From Pithys albifrons albifrons (lineage: Eukaryota; Chordata; Aves; Passeriformes; Thamnophilidae), in the NCBI RefSeq assembly GCF_047495875.1, contig NC_092461.1, positions 45,897,601-45,961,600 on the forward strand: a DNA stretch of 64,000 nucleotides, read 5' to 3'. The position numbers and the translations under genes were made by a program. Under the pieces are notes generated by a model, which had not been told where the DNA came from, did not search any database, and saw only the letters and a list, made by a program, of their open reading frames with translations. Shown piece by piece: positions 50,331 through 62,299 of this stretch (position 1 is the first letter of the stretch; every line of letters starts with the position of its first letter).

Positions 50331-51357
50331 CTACTTTCTGACCTGAGCATCCAACATGTGTTTTCACTAGTTAGTTGTTCACACATCCACTCTGTAATAT
50401 CGCCAATTCGATATGAAAGAAAATCATATCCACAGCTGTCCTATAATCTGAAAATCCAATTATTTTGTCATAGAAAGCAGTCAGGTCAGTCAGAGCTGAT
50501 TTAAAAATTGTAAATCTTTGCTGACTATGCCCAACCATCTAACACACCACAGATTTTTTTAATGAAGTCCATATAAACTAACACTGCAGATTTTTCTAAC
50601 AAAAAATCTAATTTTCTTTTTAAACCCCCCTTTTTGTCTGGTGTTATGTTTAACTTTCCAGTGTTTCTTGAACTCTAACATGGGCAGTTTCAGCATTCTT
50701 TCAGCAGGCTGGAAGAGGAAGGGAGAGGAATGTGAGCAGTATGGGGTTTCAGCAGCACGTTCAGTAGGACAAAGTTATTAATGGAGTGTAAGAATCCACA
50801 TGGAAATCTTTGTTTTTTCACAACCTGCTTCCTTCTTACTCTTTGCTAGCCTCATTGCTAGCTTCTTTGAAAGCTGCACAATATCTTTCCCCAGAGTCAA
50901 AGTGGCATGAAGGTTGTTGTTTGCTACACATTGACTATGTATATTTGCCAGGTCTATACCATACACAGTATTTCCAGCAGTTAAGCTCCAACAGCTCAGG
51001 CAACAAACATTTGAATACTAGACAATTATTGAAACTGTGCAACATGTGACCCTGCTTGTCAACACAGACATTTTATTACCTCCCAAACATCTGACACCCC
51101 CACCCCTGTGGGACCACAGGGCAGCCGATGTCAGCAGGGAGAATGATGCTGTGCCCGCCCCTGCTGCGCTTGGAGGTTGATCACACTCCTGGCCTCTTGC
51201 TTTGTTTCTCTTCACTAGAAATTAAGTAGGAGGGAAAAAATAATAAGTTCCTATGTCTTACAGTGACAAAAATGTTTGTAAGTTTTGTCAAAACATCAGA
51301 AGTCAGAATCAATACCCTTTAGAAAAAGTTTATGATGTTTTCATGAAAACAAAATCC
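50331..51357. other. Unique sequence with a GC-rich patch
   Basis: 51090-51175 is GC-rich and includes a dyad (CCCTGTGG/CCACAGGG at 51104-51121). No gene or repeat family recognised. Confidence 0.4.
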
Positions 51358-51790
51358 TGTCATCCCAGAAGAGGTTGTCTCACCCAGTATGCAGAGGTTG
51401 ATCCACACATAGATTCGAGGCATTTTATTTATTCACTGTTCAGTGCAGAAAGGGGTACTCGGTGGCAAATCCATAAAGCCAGAATATTGACTAACAAAAC
51501 TTTTCACTATTTATATATTTTAGCAAAAGAAGGCAATAATTTTCATTGGCTACAAATTACATAGTTGCATTATTAATTAGTATTCTATCTTCTATTGGTT
51601 AAATGATCCTCTCACTTCTCCTGCTAATTAGCCCACTTGCTAAATCTTTTTCTTTCCAGCTGGTACCTTCCTTGAGCCAGCAGTTGTGATCCCACCTGCC
51701 AGAATTACTCTTTGCCTAGTTGAATGAGTTGGCTTTGTTTTATTTCTCGTAATCTGGCATTTTCTTAGTTGTTTCACCAAGCATCCTTGG
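51358..51790 (-). mobile_element. Probable ERV LTR, minus strand (right edge unresolved)
   Basis: Minus-strand reading shows ordered LTR signals: two CCAAT boxes (AACCAATAGAA and AGCCAATGAAAA; complements near 51592 and 51545), a TATA box (complement of 51513-51523), an AATAAA signal (complement near 51425-51432) about 85 bases further, and an end in GATGACA (complement of TGTCATCCC at 51358). That spacing fits U3-R-U5. The 5' end would lie near 51780-51800 but no matching target duplication could be placed, so the right boundary is an estimate. The family was not recognised. Confidence 0.55.
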
Positions 51791-54700
51791 TTTGCTGGTT
51801 TAGCATTCTATTATGTCTGGGTTCAGCTGATGTATGGAAAGAAGTTTCTTTCTTCTATTCTTTTTTTCTATAGCTGCTGCAATTACTGAGATGTTCAAGA
51901 TAATTTGTCTTTGGGAGTCGTACATCAACATTAGAGTATGGCAAAAAAGTGTGCTGGAATCAAGTATCACAGACAACTGAAACCTGTAGTTTCTTTCTTC
52001 ATTGCCTAATAAGAAAAAAGATGAACACAAGAACCCTGTTTACTTCTTCATCTAAAGAATCAGGAATCTTTACATATGTACAACTATTAGTAATACTTTT
52101 AGCCAATTCATATGCTACCACCACAACTTCTTTCTAGACATCCTGGCTTCAAGCACATCCTTAAGGCACCAAAAAACAGCGACTGGGATAGAGAAACTGC
52201 TGGGATCTTGAAGCTGAGGATTGAATATCTGGCCTATTTAGACTGACTAAATAAAAGGAATGGCTGACTGGGACCATGGGTACCTGCGGAAGATTTCTTC
52301 TGAGTTCTGACAACTAAGAAATCCTCTCTTAGAGGAAAAGCATTTGACTGATAAACATCAAACCATCATAGGCAGAAAGCTCCCCATATGTCAAATTAAA
52401 GATGATTGAGCCATGCTAGTTAAAAAGAAAGCCTGATGATACTGGAGAAAAGACTCAAATCTTGTTATGTGTCATATTTCATTTCTTTTCAGGAATGGAA
52501 TGTACCCTTGGATATGTGTGGTTTCTAGCACAGTTTGCCATTTAGCAAATTACACATACAAAATGTGTCAATCAAAAATACATGCTCTTGAACAAGGGGG
52601 ATGTTAAGAGTTCATGAATTCAAGTTTAGATTTAATATTCAAGGGCTGATATTAATTTGCTATGGGAATATATTTTATGGAGGGCACTTTGATATCCCTT
52701 ACCACCCACAATAAACTCAAGTAGCCACTGTAATTAAAATAAACATTGACACATGGAAAGCATTGAAGCAGAATTTTCCTTCCTAAAATAAAACTGATTT
52801 TCCTGACAGATGCCTGTGTTTCACAACTGTAGGCATGATGCAGCTATGGAAAGTAACTGAAAAAAGCACTTAAAAATGTTCCCTATAGGATTGTTATAAT
52901 AAATCAGATAATATATTTTGATTAGTAATTTCCACCCATGTTTGATATTATTCTTGATAAGTAGGAGACAGCAAAAAAAGGAAGGAATTTGTGTCTACAT
53001 GTCTAAACATGAAATTAATTGAATTATCATAACAAGAGTTTAAGTTATGCATTTAGGAAAAGCTTTTTAGCAAAGAAGAAAAAAGAAATTTTATGTATTG
53101 CTTAAGAACATGCAGTTCCTGTAGCGAGATTTTATGTACAAGTAAAAGACACATCTATTGGGAAGGATCTAGGAATAGGTGATTTCGGTTTTGTGGATGG
53201 AAACTATGATTCCAGGTCATACTGAAGTCCCATTTTTCATTAATTTATATGATGCCAAACACAGTGATTACAAGCCTAAATTTCCTTAAACAGCAACAGT
53301 GAAATAAGACTACATCCTTCATGAAGTCACGTCTAATGGAAAAAAAGCTTTCAAATGATGAAATCTGGAGTGTAACAAATGTGAGTAATAGATTAAAGAT
53401 ATATCACACATAATGCTTGTAGCATTGATAAAGTTGTCTGACACTGCACATTTGAAGACCATAAATTTCAAAAGCTTTTAAACTAAATTGACATTTACCA
53501 CTTAAACCTTCCATTTCACTTAGCTGTGGAAAGTAAGGCACCTAATTGATTACTGCCCTTTAGAGTCTCTCTAAAGACAACAGAGGGAGGTAAATGCTTC
53601 TAGAAGATTGTCTTGTTTTAAGAGGACTGTTTAAGCTAGGTGGTTACCATTGATCTCCACTGACTATGAAGGAAGTCAGCCAAGACTAGGTCATGTTCAG
53701 CAGTTGTGATTGCATGAGAAGAACCCCTCCCAGAGACTATGATTTATTCGTACTCTTTCATGTGAAACACATATTTAGGATATCTATAAGGTATGCCTGA
53801 AGATATCTGAACTGAAGACTACTTTTAAGACATGTGAGAGATTCTTCCTAGATCTTAAATTGCGGGAATGTATCAGGCTTTGGAAGCTTAAGCAATGTAC
53901 CATGGTCTCTGAGGTTTCACTGTTATGCTTCCTTGCTAAGATCTGCTTTGAAAAGTATTTACCTAATGCTGTTCTTCCTTGCCCCTTAGGAAATTCATGG
54001 GCCTTCCTTATTAACTGCATCCTCACATTCAATCAGGCAAAAGAATTTCCCTTTTCAGGTAATTTCAGTTATTACATAGAAACTTCGTTCGTTAAATTAA
54101 GTGAGAATATTTCTTTCAAATGCACTCAGAACTACTGACAGCTGAGATAGATTAAATCCTAAACCAAAGATGAAATATTTAATCAATCACTAAGTGGTTT
54201 TCTGTGTAGCTGGGAGAAGGCAAGAGAGTTGACCACATTCTGTAACTATGATGTATTTGTGTGGTGTTATAAGACCCTTCAACCAATCACTTTAGAGAAC
54301 TTCCTGGCAACTTTCAGAAAGCTTTTAGAATAAAAAAAGAAGTAATGAAGTAAAAGTAAAATAATCCTTTTCTTTTCTGTTCATCCTGTAATGTAATTCT
54401 TGTTATTTTCTAACCCAGACGCATCAGAAATATAGAGAATGAATTTTCTGATAGAACTGAAATTCAGTTTTAACTGAAACTAGGCAAAAATCTTCAGGAA
54501 ATAGTAATCTTCCTGGAATATATCTCACAGGTTGCAGCTAGCAAAATGCGATTAATGTCAATGTTAGTGGTGAACAAAAAAAATTGAATTTCCTAAGGAG
54601 AAGTTAATAAAAAATGAGATCTCATCAACCTACATTCTGTTTAAGTTTGGATTCATATATACAAAATCCACTTATTATTTGAAGCAACAGCCTAGTCTAC

Positions 54701-55427
54701 CTAATTTTCATGGCAATTTATTCTTTACATACCTAACTTACTAACCCTCTTCCTAGCTTGGAAATTCCTTGAGACTATCTGTATGCACCACCCAGCTTTC
54801 ATATACAGAACTTCTCCGGTAAGATAAGAACATTCATCACAGTCCAGGTTTCGGGCAAAAAGAACAGAAGCTTCATTTTCATCCCTCAAAATACACAGAG
54901 GTTTAATCTGTCAGGACTATTACTAATTCCATTTGACATAGTGGTGATATTTCCCTTCCATGTAATCATTTTCTGGTTAGGAAATTTATTCACAAGAAAG
55001 TAATTTAGTCAGTTTTTATTGGGTGAGTACTCAAAAGACACAAGTCAGCTGGAGGCTGACTTGAGCTTCAGTCCTGACTTAGTGATTAGTTTTCAGGGGA
55101 ACAGAAAATGAGGTGGGTGGCCCGGCCACCTGAACCTGGATAATTCCATCAGTCTGTAGACTATTGTACAAAACAACAGAAAGCCACACCATTATGCCTT
55201 TTCAATTCTCAGGAGTAAATTAAGTAGACTGTATCCCAAATGGTTGGAGGCACTTGACATGCAGTATTGCTTCCCTGTATCCTCAGTGGATGTAACTGAA
55301 ACACATTCTAAGTAGACTCAATCATTTTACAGAAACAATCACATTTCCCTGCACTCAAAGGATAGAAAGAAATTTAGACCAAAAAAAACCACTCAAACAC
55401 CTGAATTAATATGAGTCCCCTTCAGAA
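51791..55427. other. Unique AT-rich sequence, no gene seen
   Basis: Overlapping short open frames on both strands (for example 53784-54138) are not supported by any domain. No clear repeats. Confidence 0.45.
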
Positions 55428-55690
55428 TTTCTCAAGCATCAATCTCTTTCCTCTTCTATTCCCTCTTAGCTGGATGCAGTACTCCAGGTGGGGTCTCAAG
55501 AGAGCACAGTAAAGGGGCACAATCACCTCTCTTGACCTGGTGATCACATTTCTTTTGATGCAGCCCAGGACATGGTTGGCTTTCTGGGCTTGCCATCTCA
55601 TGTCCATCTTTTCATTCAACTGCAATCCCAAATCCTTCTTGGCAGGGCTGCCCTCAATCCCTTCATCCCCCAGCCTGTATTGCTACACCT
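55428..55690 (-). mobile_element. CR1 LINE internal fragment, minus strand
   Basis: Minus-strand reading gives LQLNEKMDMRWQAQKANHVLGCIKRNV, then TRSREVIVPLYCALLRPHLEYCIQ, the CR1 ORF2 region downstream of the RT active site. It is truncated on both sides and lacks the 3' octamers. Confidence 0.88.
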
Positions 55691-57320
55691 GTATTGCTTG
55701 GTGTCATCATGTCCAGTTTTGTTTAACAAACATTCATCCAAAATACCAAAAACAGCAACAGGATTTTTTTTTCTGTAGGGGATGGTGAGATTATAATCCA
55801 TGCTATTCTATAGCTTTGTTTATCCTCTTTTGCCAAAGCAACCACCTTCCAACATTGTAATCGTCCAAAATGTACCAATTATCTTAAACACATGGAAGTC
55901 ACCCTCATCACATTATACGGACACTGAGACATCACAGGATCACTCCAGTGGGAACTGGAGGGGAGGTGGAATAAAGGAAGTGGCTTACATGTAAACAAAG
56001 TGTGGCAGTGATGAGGAGTTGAGGGACAACTGCTGCTGAACTTCAAGCTGTACCAGCCAGATCACACAGAGCCAGGGTCAGGGCTGGAAGCTGGGCAAAG
56101 AGGGCCCAGGTCCTAGGCAGGGACACTGGGCAGATGAGATGGGAACAGACTGCTCTGCTGTTTGAGCAACCCATGGAAGTGCATGTCATGGTGGACAATT
56201 AGAGCATGCGATGAGGCAAGGACTATGCCTGCTGGAGAACCCCTGCCCTGGTAGCCTGGAGACAAGGAAGAGCACTTGCTGACAGTGGTGGTGATATCTC
56301 TGTGAGTGATGTTGGTGTTTGTATGGGTGCCAGGAACAGCACTGCTTTCTATGCTGATCTCTGCAGCCAGACATGTGCATTGTGGTCTGTGTGTCTGCAT
56401 GGGATGGGAGAATTGCCCTGAGTCTAAAAGTTACTAGGTGAGGCTTTCTTTAACATCTTTCATCAGTTGTGGCTCCACTAAGAGGAGTCTCTGCAATTTC
56501 CTTGCTTGTAACTCAAGATCTCTGGCCTCTGTTAAGAACACTGGCACTCCACTGCTCTCAACAGTTATACCACTACAAGTGTTTTTTGTAAATGTGTTAC
56601 ACTGACATGTATCACACAAGAGAAAATTACACCTCACTTAAGTTTTGTTGTATTAGGTCACCAATTTCAACCTCATTAATGTGGTTACACCAGAGAGAAA
56701 ATTGCCTGGAACAGTGCTTGTCTATGAAAAATCAGTGACTTAAATTACTGAAAAATCTAATTTGTTTTTCTTTGTTTGTCTCCTTGTTTCACATTCTCAA
56801 GGGTATGTGGTTTGGCTAAAGAGATCTGCAGAAAAGGATGTGTGATCTGAATACATACTTCCATCAGACCACTGTAGTAGTCTACACATCCATTTGAATT
56901 GTTAATTAGATGTTTTTTAAATGTGTCATGCATGTCATACATTAAATATCTAGAATGGTTTAAACTAACAGATGTGATTCTTACGTTGCTCACTTTTTCA
57001 TTATTTGACCAAGATTGGTTAGAATGATTAATCTTTTTGTAATGCATCTGTATTTTTAGCAAAGAAGGAATAAAAAAATTTCTTCTAGCTGAATGTACTT
57101 GAATGCTGTATTTTTCACCAGTTTTGAGAAAGGTCAGCTTCATTGTGCCCATACAAAAGTGTATCACCAGAATTTTCAATTCATTCACATGGAAGCTGCA
57201 GTTTCTGTTAGGTCTACACACACACGCAAATATGAATCAGGAAGAAATCTACACATATGCAGCTTTTGCTTCTACTATTTGAAAATCTCCTGCAGAAAAT
57301 ATCATAAGCATGAGTAGAAA
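55691..57320. other. Unique or unassigned sequence; GC-richer 55920-56640
   Basis: 55920-56640 is GC-richer and may be old retroelement DNA. A minus-strand frame at 56434-56637 contains clustered cysteines followed by a leucine-rich, coiled-coil-like stretch (EARDLELQARKLQRLL), a layout seen in some retroelement ORF1 proteins. The evidence is weak. A 154-codon minus frame at 56757-57221 matches nothing known. Confidence 0.3.
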
Positions 57321-57625
57321 TCACAGAATCATGAAATGATTGATTTCAAAGGGACCTTAAAGATCATCTAGTTCCAAACCCCCCGTCATTGTCAGGGACA
57401 CCTTTCACTAGACCAGACTGCTCAAAGCCCCAACCAATCTGACTTTGAACACTTCTGGGGGTGAAGCATCCATAACTTCTCTCAGCATGTTGTTCCAGTG
57501 CTTCACCACCCTCACAGTAAAGACATCCTTTACAATATCTAGTTTAAACCTATCCTCTTTCAGTTTAAAGCCATTACCCCTTGTCCCATTGCTACAGGCA
57601 CTTGAAAAAATGTTGCTTTCCAGCT
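57321..57625 (-). mobile_element. CR1 LINE 3' end, minus strand
   Basis: Begins on the + strand with AATCACAGAATCATGAAATGATTGA, the complement of a CR1 3' terminus with mutated octamers. The complementary strand then gives the 3' UTR and the last ORF2 residues (FHHPHSK... region, AGTGCTTCACCACCCTCACA at 57498-57517). It is 5'-truncated near 57625. Confidence 0.93.
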
Positions 57626-58199
57626 TTACGTTTGTAACTTGAAATTAATATATAGGTGTCTGAAAATACAGATGAGGGCTTAATTGAATATTCAGAAATA
57701 CTCATCACCAATATTCAGTAATTTAAAAGATCTCTTTACTGGCACATGCTATTATTGCAGAGATGTTGCCATTCTGGGATATATAGGGGACAGACAGATG
57801 CTCTTGTACTAGTAACAGAGAAGTAACTTATTACTTAGAGCCGAAGCAGACAAATGAATTTGACATATCCGCTCATAACACAAAGTATCTATTACAGGTA
57901 TTAATATTGCTACAGTATCCCTGCCTGACCAAGACAGCATGAGATGTATTACTGTGAAAAACTGAGATAGGTCTAAAAAGCTGCAAATCTAGGAGGCAGA
58001 AAATGTGGGATTACTCAAATATACAATTATGAGACATCACTTCACAGACAATTCTGAGACTATATTTTTAGACACTGTAAATGTAGCAGCAAAGCCGAGA
58101 AGACAAGAAAAGACAAGCAATACCATAATCCACAAATTCTAAGAGAATCAGTTTGTGCCATATGCAACCATGCAGTTAAAACTGTCTCAGTATCAAGCA

Positions 58200-58760
58200 C
58201 AGAAAGTAGTAAACATGACAATTTTTTAAAAGGATTCTGGTAACTCCAGTGAAATAAATCTGAAAATGTACCAGGCAAATTATTAGAAAGTATGATAAAC
58301 AGTAGGATTAAAGAGTTGATACATGGATAAAAAATATTTTGAGGAAGAATCAATATAGCTTTGTAAAGAGATGCCATGCCTCACAATCAATTGTAGAAGA
58401 ATCTGCTTGGTATAATTCCCTGGGATTCCCAGAAAGTGTTCAAGAGGATTGTCCACCAAAGTCAGTTACAGACAATAAGCTGTTGTGAAGTAAGGGGGAA
58501 GTCCTCACATGAATAAAGATCTGCTTTAAAGCTATAAAACCATTCTTTTTTTTTTTTTCAGTGCAAGGAGGACAACAACAGGATCCTGAAGATATCTCTG
58601 TGAAGCTTTGCACTATTCAACATGCTCAAAGATTATCTGGAAAATGGAACAATGCTTAAGTGATATGGTTTTCTAATGCCACTAAGCTATTCAGGCTCTA
58701 ACAGCAACAGTGGGTGGGGCTGGGGAAATAACAGAAGAACCTCACGATAGTACACAATAA
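58200..58760 (+). mobile_element. Ancient CR1-type LINE, RT fragment
   Basis: Heavily decayed reverse-transcriptase sequence from an old CR1 subfamily with AT-rich codons. The order of recognisable blocks is correct: a 'GNYSEISL' stretch (58235-58262), 'VPGKLLESMINSRIKELIHG' (58267-58325), 'RKNQYSFVKRCHASQSI' (58340-58390), a 'DSQKVFKRI' stretch (58420-58450, usual form DFQKAFDKV), then 'LFNMLKDYLENG' (58613-58645, usual form LFNIFINDLEKG) and the degraded catalytic region after it. A run of 14 T followed by CAG (58545-58561) was inserted or expanded inside. There are many stops and no terminus. Confidence 0.75.
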
Positions 58761-60551
58761 AAAATGAAAACTAGTCTAAGTAAAAGAAGCTAATGCACAA
58801 TGAGAAAAATAATCTTACCTTTATATTCTCATAGGATTCAGAATTACCTACCACTACTCATAAAAACATCCCAGTGTTTTAGCAGTACCTGTGAAAACCT
58901 GAGCTCAGCAGAGGGCAAACCCCATACATCATAATACAAATACAAATACAAATAATAAAAAACAATACAACACCAAAACCAGAAATAGATGATGATGATA
59001 ATATAGAATAGCTGGATATTAATCTAAGGCATTCACAACATGAATATATTGTGCTCTTTTTATCTCTCCCCACTCTTCACTTCATAGTGGGTAGAGCATA
59101 ATTAGAGAAAGTTGAAAGGAACAATGAAAGACAGTGAATGAGATGCTCATCTAGTGATTTAATACAAACACTACCTTTCTCTTCAAAGAATTTTGCTTCA
59201 TAGAGATTCTTAAGGTCTACATATGCCTCAGTTTTAACCTGGCACCCTGACTACTGACAGATCTGCTCTTGGTCTGTCAGAACTCTTTAATGGCACTGTA
59301 CTAAACAACGCAAAGTATGAAGACTCCTGAGATCCACACAAGCTGTAGTCATGCTTCTGCAGACTTTGCACACATGCCAAATGTTATGGGCACTGGTCAA
59401 GGTCCTGAATCAAATAAGAAGGAAATGGTATAACTTCCATTCTTTCTCCCCTTCTACAGGCCATGATGAGATCTGAAGGTCCTTTAGCCACCTATCAGAG
59501 GACAGTACCTCCTAACAGTCACTGCATTCTCTGAAAATCAGCTAAATATAAGAGAGAATAATGTTAATATAGCACCAAATATCAACCTAAAGCTACCAGC
59601 TCAACACTACAGCTCCTAAGCTTTCTTGTATGTCTTTTGATAATAGGAAAAAAGCATCTAAATTACTCAAAAAATTCTATACAAATTGCATAATGTAACA
59701 GCAGGTGGCACTGTCATATCAAAACTCATGTTCTTATTTAATGAGATTTTATTCATAGATAATGAAATGGAAAAGTGAGTGACATGAAAATTTGCACATT
59801 ATAATTAAATATTATTTTCTAAATAATCTTCTTCATTTCTGATTAACCATTTGAGTGTTCCAATGTTCTAATCCTGGATTTGAGCTATTACATTTGCCGA
59901 TACACTTTCACTGATCCCTTTTGTTCTGCTCAGCCATCGTGGCAGTTCTACATTCCCAGAAGAAATAAGCTGAAACATACATAATTATTTCTTCCAAAAC
60001 TGCTCATCATCTCACAGGTAATAAGACACAAGACTGACATTTCCTTTCCTTTCATACACAGTACTATGTAGGAAAGCTGTAATGACAAAGGAAAAACAGC
60101 TCTTACTGTATGTTGAAAGAGAAAGCTTTTTACTGAAAGATTTAGCAAATGGCTGGAAAAACTCAAACATTTCATGAATGAGAAGCAGGAGCAGTCTGGC
60201 CATTCTGAAACAGCAATATCTACAGCCAGAACAGTTTATATGTACAAGTATCAGCTGTAACCACCCCTGAAAAAGTTCTCAAAGCACACGCTCTGATATC
60301 CACGAGATACTTTTGAGTGCTTTTGTCCTTTACATTTGTAACACACATTGATATGATTTTTTAAAGCCCCTTATTCCCATACTGAAGTCAAATTTCTGAA
60401 CCACAAACACTTTACAATCACTGGACCATGCCATAGATAACTAAGCATAGTTCAACATTACGAAGCCTAAGCCAAGGATCAGAGGAGCATCAGTTTAACT
60501 GTTGGTTCCTCTCTGCCATGTAAAACCTTTCTGTTTGCCTTAATCACAAGC
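58761..60551. other. Unique AT-rich sequence, no gene seen
   Basis: Contains an AATACA-type short tandem repeat at about 58932-58955. No gene or transposon recognised. Confidence 0.45.
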
Positions 60552-61079
60552 TTGATGGTGCTGAAACCAGGTTTTTGGGGTCTCTGGCCCATGAAGTGGG
60601 TATCAAACAGGTGTTTGTGAGGGAACCAAAGCCTCTTTCGCTCTGGACATGACTTCTAACAAGTGCAAGACAGTAGAGAGTCATGGCTGCCTCGGGACAC
60701 ACTGCAGACCTTTTTGCTTCCTGGGTACTGACTTGGACTGGAAGGAGATTCTTGGGAATTATCAGCACTCCTCCACTCCCAGCTTTTCCTTATTTTTGAA
60801 TGGAGGACAAGGAGTGAGAGAGAGAGAGTCTGCTTTTTTTCCCCCACGAGAAAGGCTCCATACTGTGTCATGTGAGTTGTCCACCCCTTTGTCTCTGTCT
60901 CACTGGGAAAAGACTGAGAATTCACCTCACAGCCAGCCAAGGTGTGACACCGACACTGGCCATAAATATAACTGCACCAGGAGAAGCCTACTGGGTTTTA
61001 TTTTGGGGTTGTTCTTTTTTATTTTTGGTGCTGGAGGAGTAGTTTGCTCTGGTCTGTTTATAGTTGTATCTATATCTAC

Positions 61080-61135
<56 letters not shown>

Positions 61136-61257
61136 GTATGGTTAAGACCAGTTATTCTTCTTATATCCATTTTCTAATTAAAGTTCCTTCTTCTTAAATT
61201 TAATAAGGAGTGATGTGATTGTTGAGGAGGAATCCTCTTCTCTGGTTTTGGTAAACA
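60552..61257 (+). mobile_element. Possible LTR-like element with internal microsatellite
   Basis: A GC-richer stretch starting TGATGGTGCTGAAACC and ending GGTAAACA, with a (TA)n microsatellite inside and ATTAAA (about 61178) roughly 75 bases before the right end. That resembles LTR architecture. The flanks do not form a matching target duplication, so limits and nature are uncertain. It holds a 182-codon open frame (60649-61197) that runs through the microsatellite and is not a credible protein. Confidence 0.28.
61077..61129. repeat. (CATA)n/(TA)n compound microsatellite
   Basis: Several CATA units followed by about 18 TA units, then TGTATATGTATGG. Confidence 0.95.
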
Positions 61258-61957
61258 TTTTGGTTTCTCTCAAATTAAGATACTTGATAAGTTTCAGGGC
61301 ATTCGTAGATGTCAGTCCTTTATTCAGGAATTATTCCATTGAGTCAGAAGTTAAGAGATATCAGGGACAGCAGCATGATTAAGGCAAATGGAAATCAAAC
61401 TAGAGTGGAAAGAAAAGAAAATATAGAGACAAAACAGTAGTATGGGAAAAAGAAGGGAAAAACGTGGCCATGAGCCTTTCAGGCTTTCTAACATTCCCTT
61501 TGGGTAAAACCTTGGTACAGCATAAACAGGCTTACTGAAGAGTAGATCTGGATATTACAATAGATTACCCTTATTTTTCTGGATTTTAATTCCCTTTCAG
61601 TTGACAACATGATTGTAATTTTTTATGGTTACCAAAGGTCATTTACAGTTGTATTGACACTTAAGGTTATTACTGCTATAATATACATTATTACTAGTTG
61701 TTTGATTTACAGTAGTGTCTAGAGGGGAATTCAACTATATTTCCTCCCAAGCAAGCTGAGAATGAGGTTGCACTTTCAATGCTCTAAATACTAACCATAG
61801 GTCAAGACACAAAAGCAAAAGACCAAGAGAAGTAGAGAGGACTTCCTCTCTGTGGCAGGAGCATGTGCTCACACAACCAATGTCTGTGCTCTATCCAAAG
61901 TATTTTGAAAGCAAAAGATAATCACACATTGGCCTAAACAGGCATTTACCAAGATTT
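61258..61957. other. Unique sequence, no gene seen
   Basis: No coding domain or repeat family recognised. Confidence 0.45.
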
Positions 61958-61974
61958 ACACATACAATTAGGGT

Positions 61975-62046
61975 GGTCCCATGGTGTAATGGATAGCACT
62001 CTGGACTTTGAATCCCAAGGTCCTGGGTTTGAGTCTCAGTGGGGAC
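61975..62046 (+). pseudogene. tRNA-Gln(TTG)-like sequence (SINE head)
   Basis: 72 bases that follow the tRNA-Gln cloverleaf: 5' acceptor GGTCCCA, D arm with GTGTAATGGATAGCAC, anticodon loop CTTTGAA (anticodon TTG), T arm CTGGG-TTTGAGT-CTCAG, and acceptor TGGGGAC. Most of the anticodon stem is disturbed on its 3' side (TCCCA instead of TCCAG) and one acceptor pair is lost. A-box (TGGTGTAATGG, 61982-61992) and B-box (GGTTTGAGTCT) regions are intact enough to drive RNA polymerase III. It is followed directly by SINE body sequence, so I call it a tRNA-derived head. Confidence 0.9.
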
Positions 62047-62079
62047 TGTCTCCTGGCAGTTCAATGCCTTCCTGCCATC

Positions 62080-62146
62080 TGATCCCATCAGATCTTGGGT
62101 GTTCAGCAGGGTCAGCCTTGGTTAGTACCAGGTGCTGTAGACAGTC
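62080..62146 (+). pseudogene. 5S rRNA-derived SINE body
   Basis: Alignment by eye to vertebrate 5S rRNA: TGATCCCATCAGATCTTGGG corresponds to the 'GATCTCGTCTGATCTCGG' block, CAGCAGGGTCAGCCTTGG to 'AAGCAGGGTCGGGCCTGG', GTTAGTACC matches directly, and AGGTGCTGTAGAC matches the 3' end. About 25-30 bases between GTTAGTAC and GGTGCTG are missing, the part containing the C-box needed for TFIIIA binding. The 5S internal promoter is therefore broken. Confidence 0.85.
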
Positions 62147-62268
62147 CCAAGGACTTCACTGTCACTGTCCAAGCTCACTCGGCCGTGGCAAATGGACCTT
62201 AGGACTTAAACGGTGGGGCCAGTTCTGTGCACGCTGTGCCTCACCTAAAAAATCCACTGCGCAGGCTA

Positions 62269-62299
62269 GAAGGGCACACCCACGTGGGGAGAGCCCTTC
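62269..62299 (+). repeat. Nested hairpin in SINE tail
   Basis: GAAGGGC (62269-62275) pairs with GCCCTTC (62293-62299). The loop contains CCCACGTGGG (62279-62288), which pairs with itself. The two coaxial stems are the only strong structure in the tail and may be the site that the partner reverse transcriptase recognises. Confidence 0.75.

Noticed and set aside
51104..51121. Dyad CCCTGTGG/CCACAGGG
   Set aside because: Isolated; no regulatory context beyond local GC richness.
56757..57221. 154-codon minus-strand frame
   Set aside because: No recognisable domain; AT-rich composition as in the surroundings.
58545..58561. Polypyrimidine tract plus CAG, like a 3' splice site
   Set aside because: It lies inside a decayed LINE RT, with no open exon following.
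60649..61197. 182-codon open frame
   Set aside because: It runs through a TA microsatellite, has low-complexity hydrophobic sequence and no domain.
61975..62046. Functional tRNA-Gln gene
   Set aside because: Anticodon-stem and acceptor mismatches are present, and it runs directly into SINE body sequence without a terminator.
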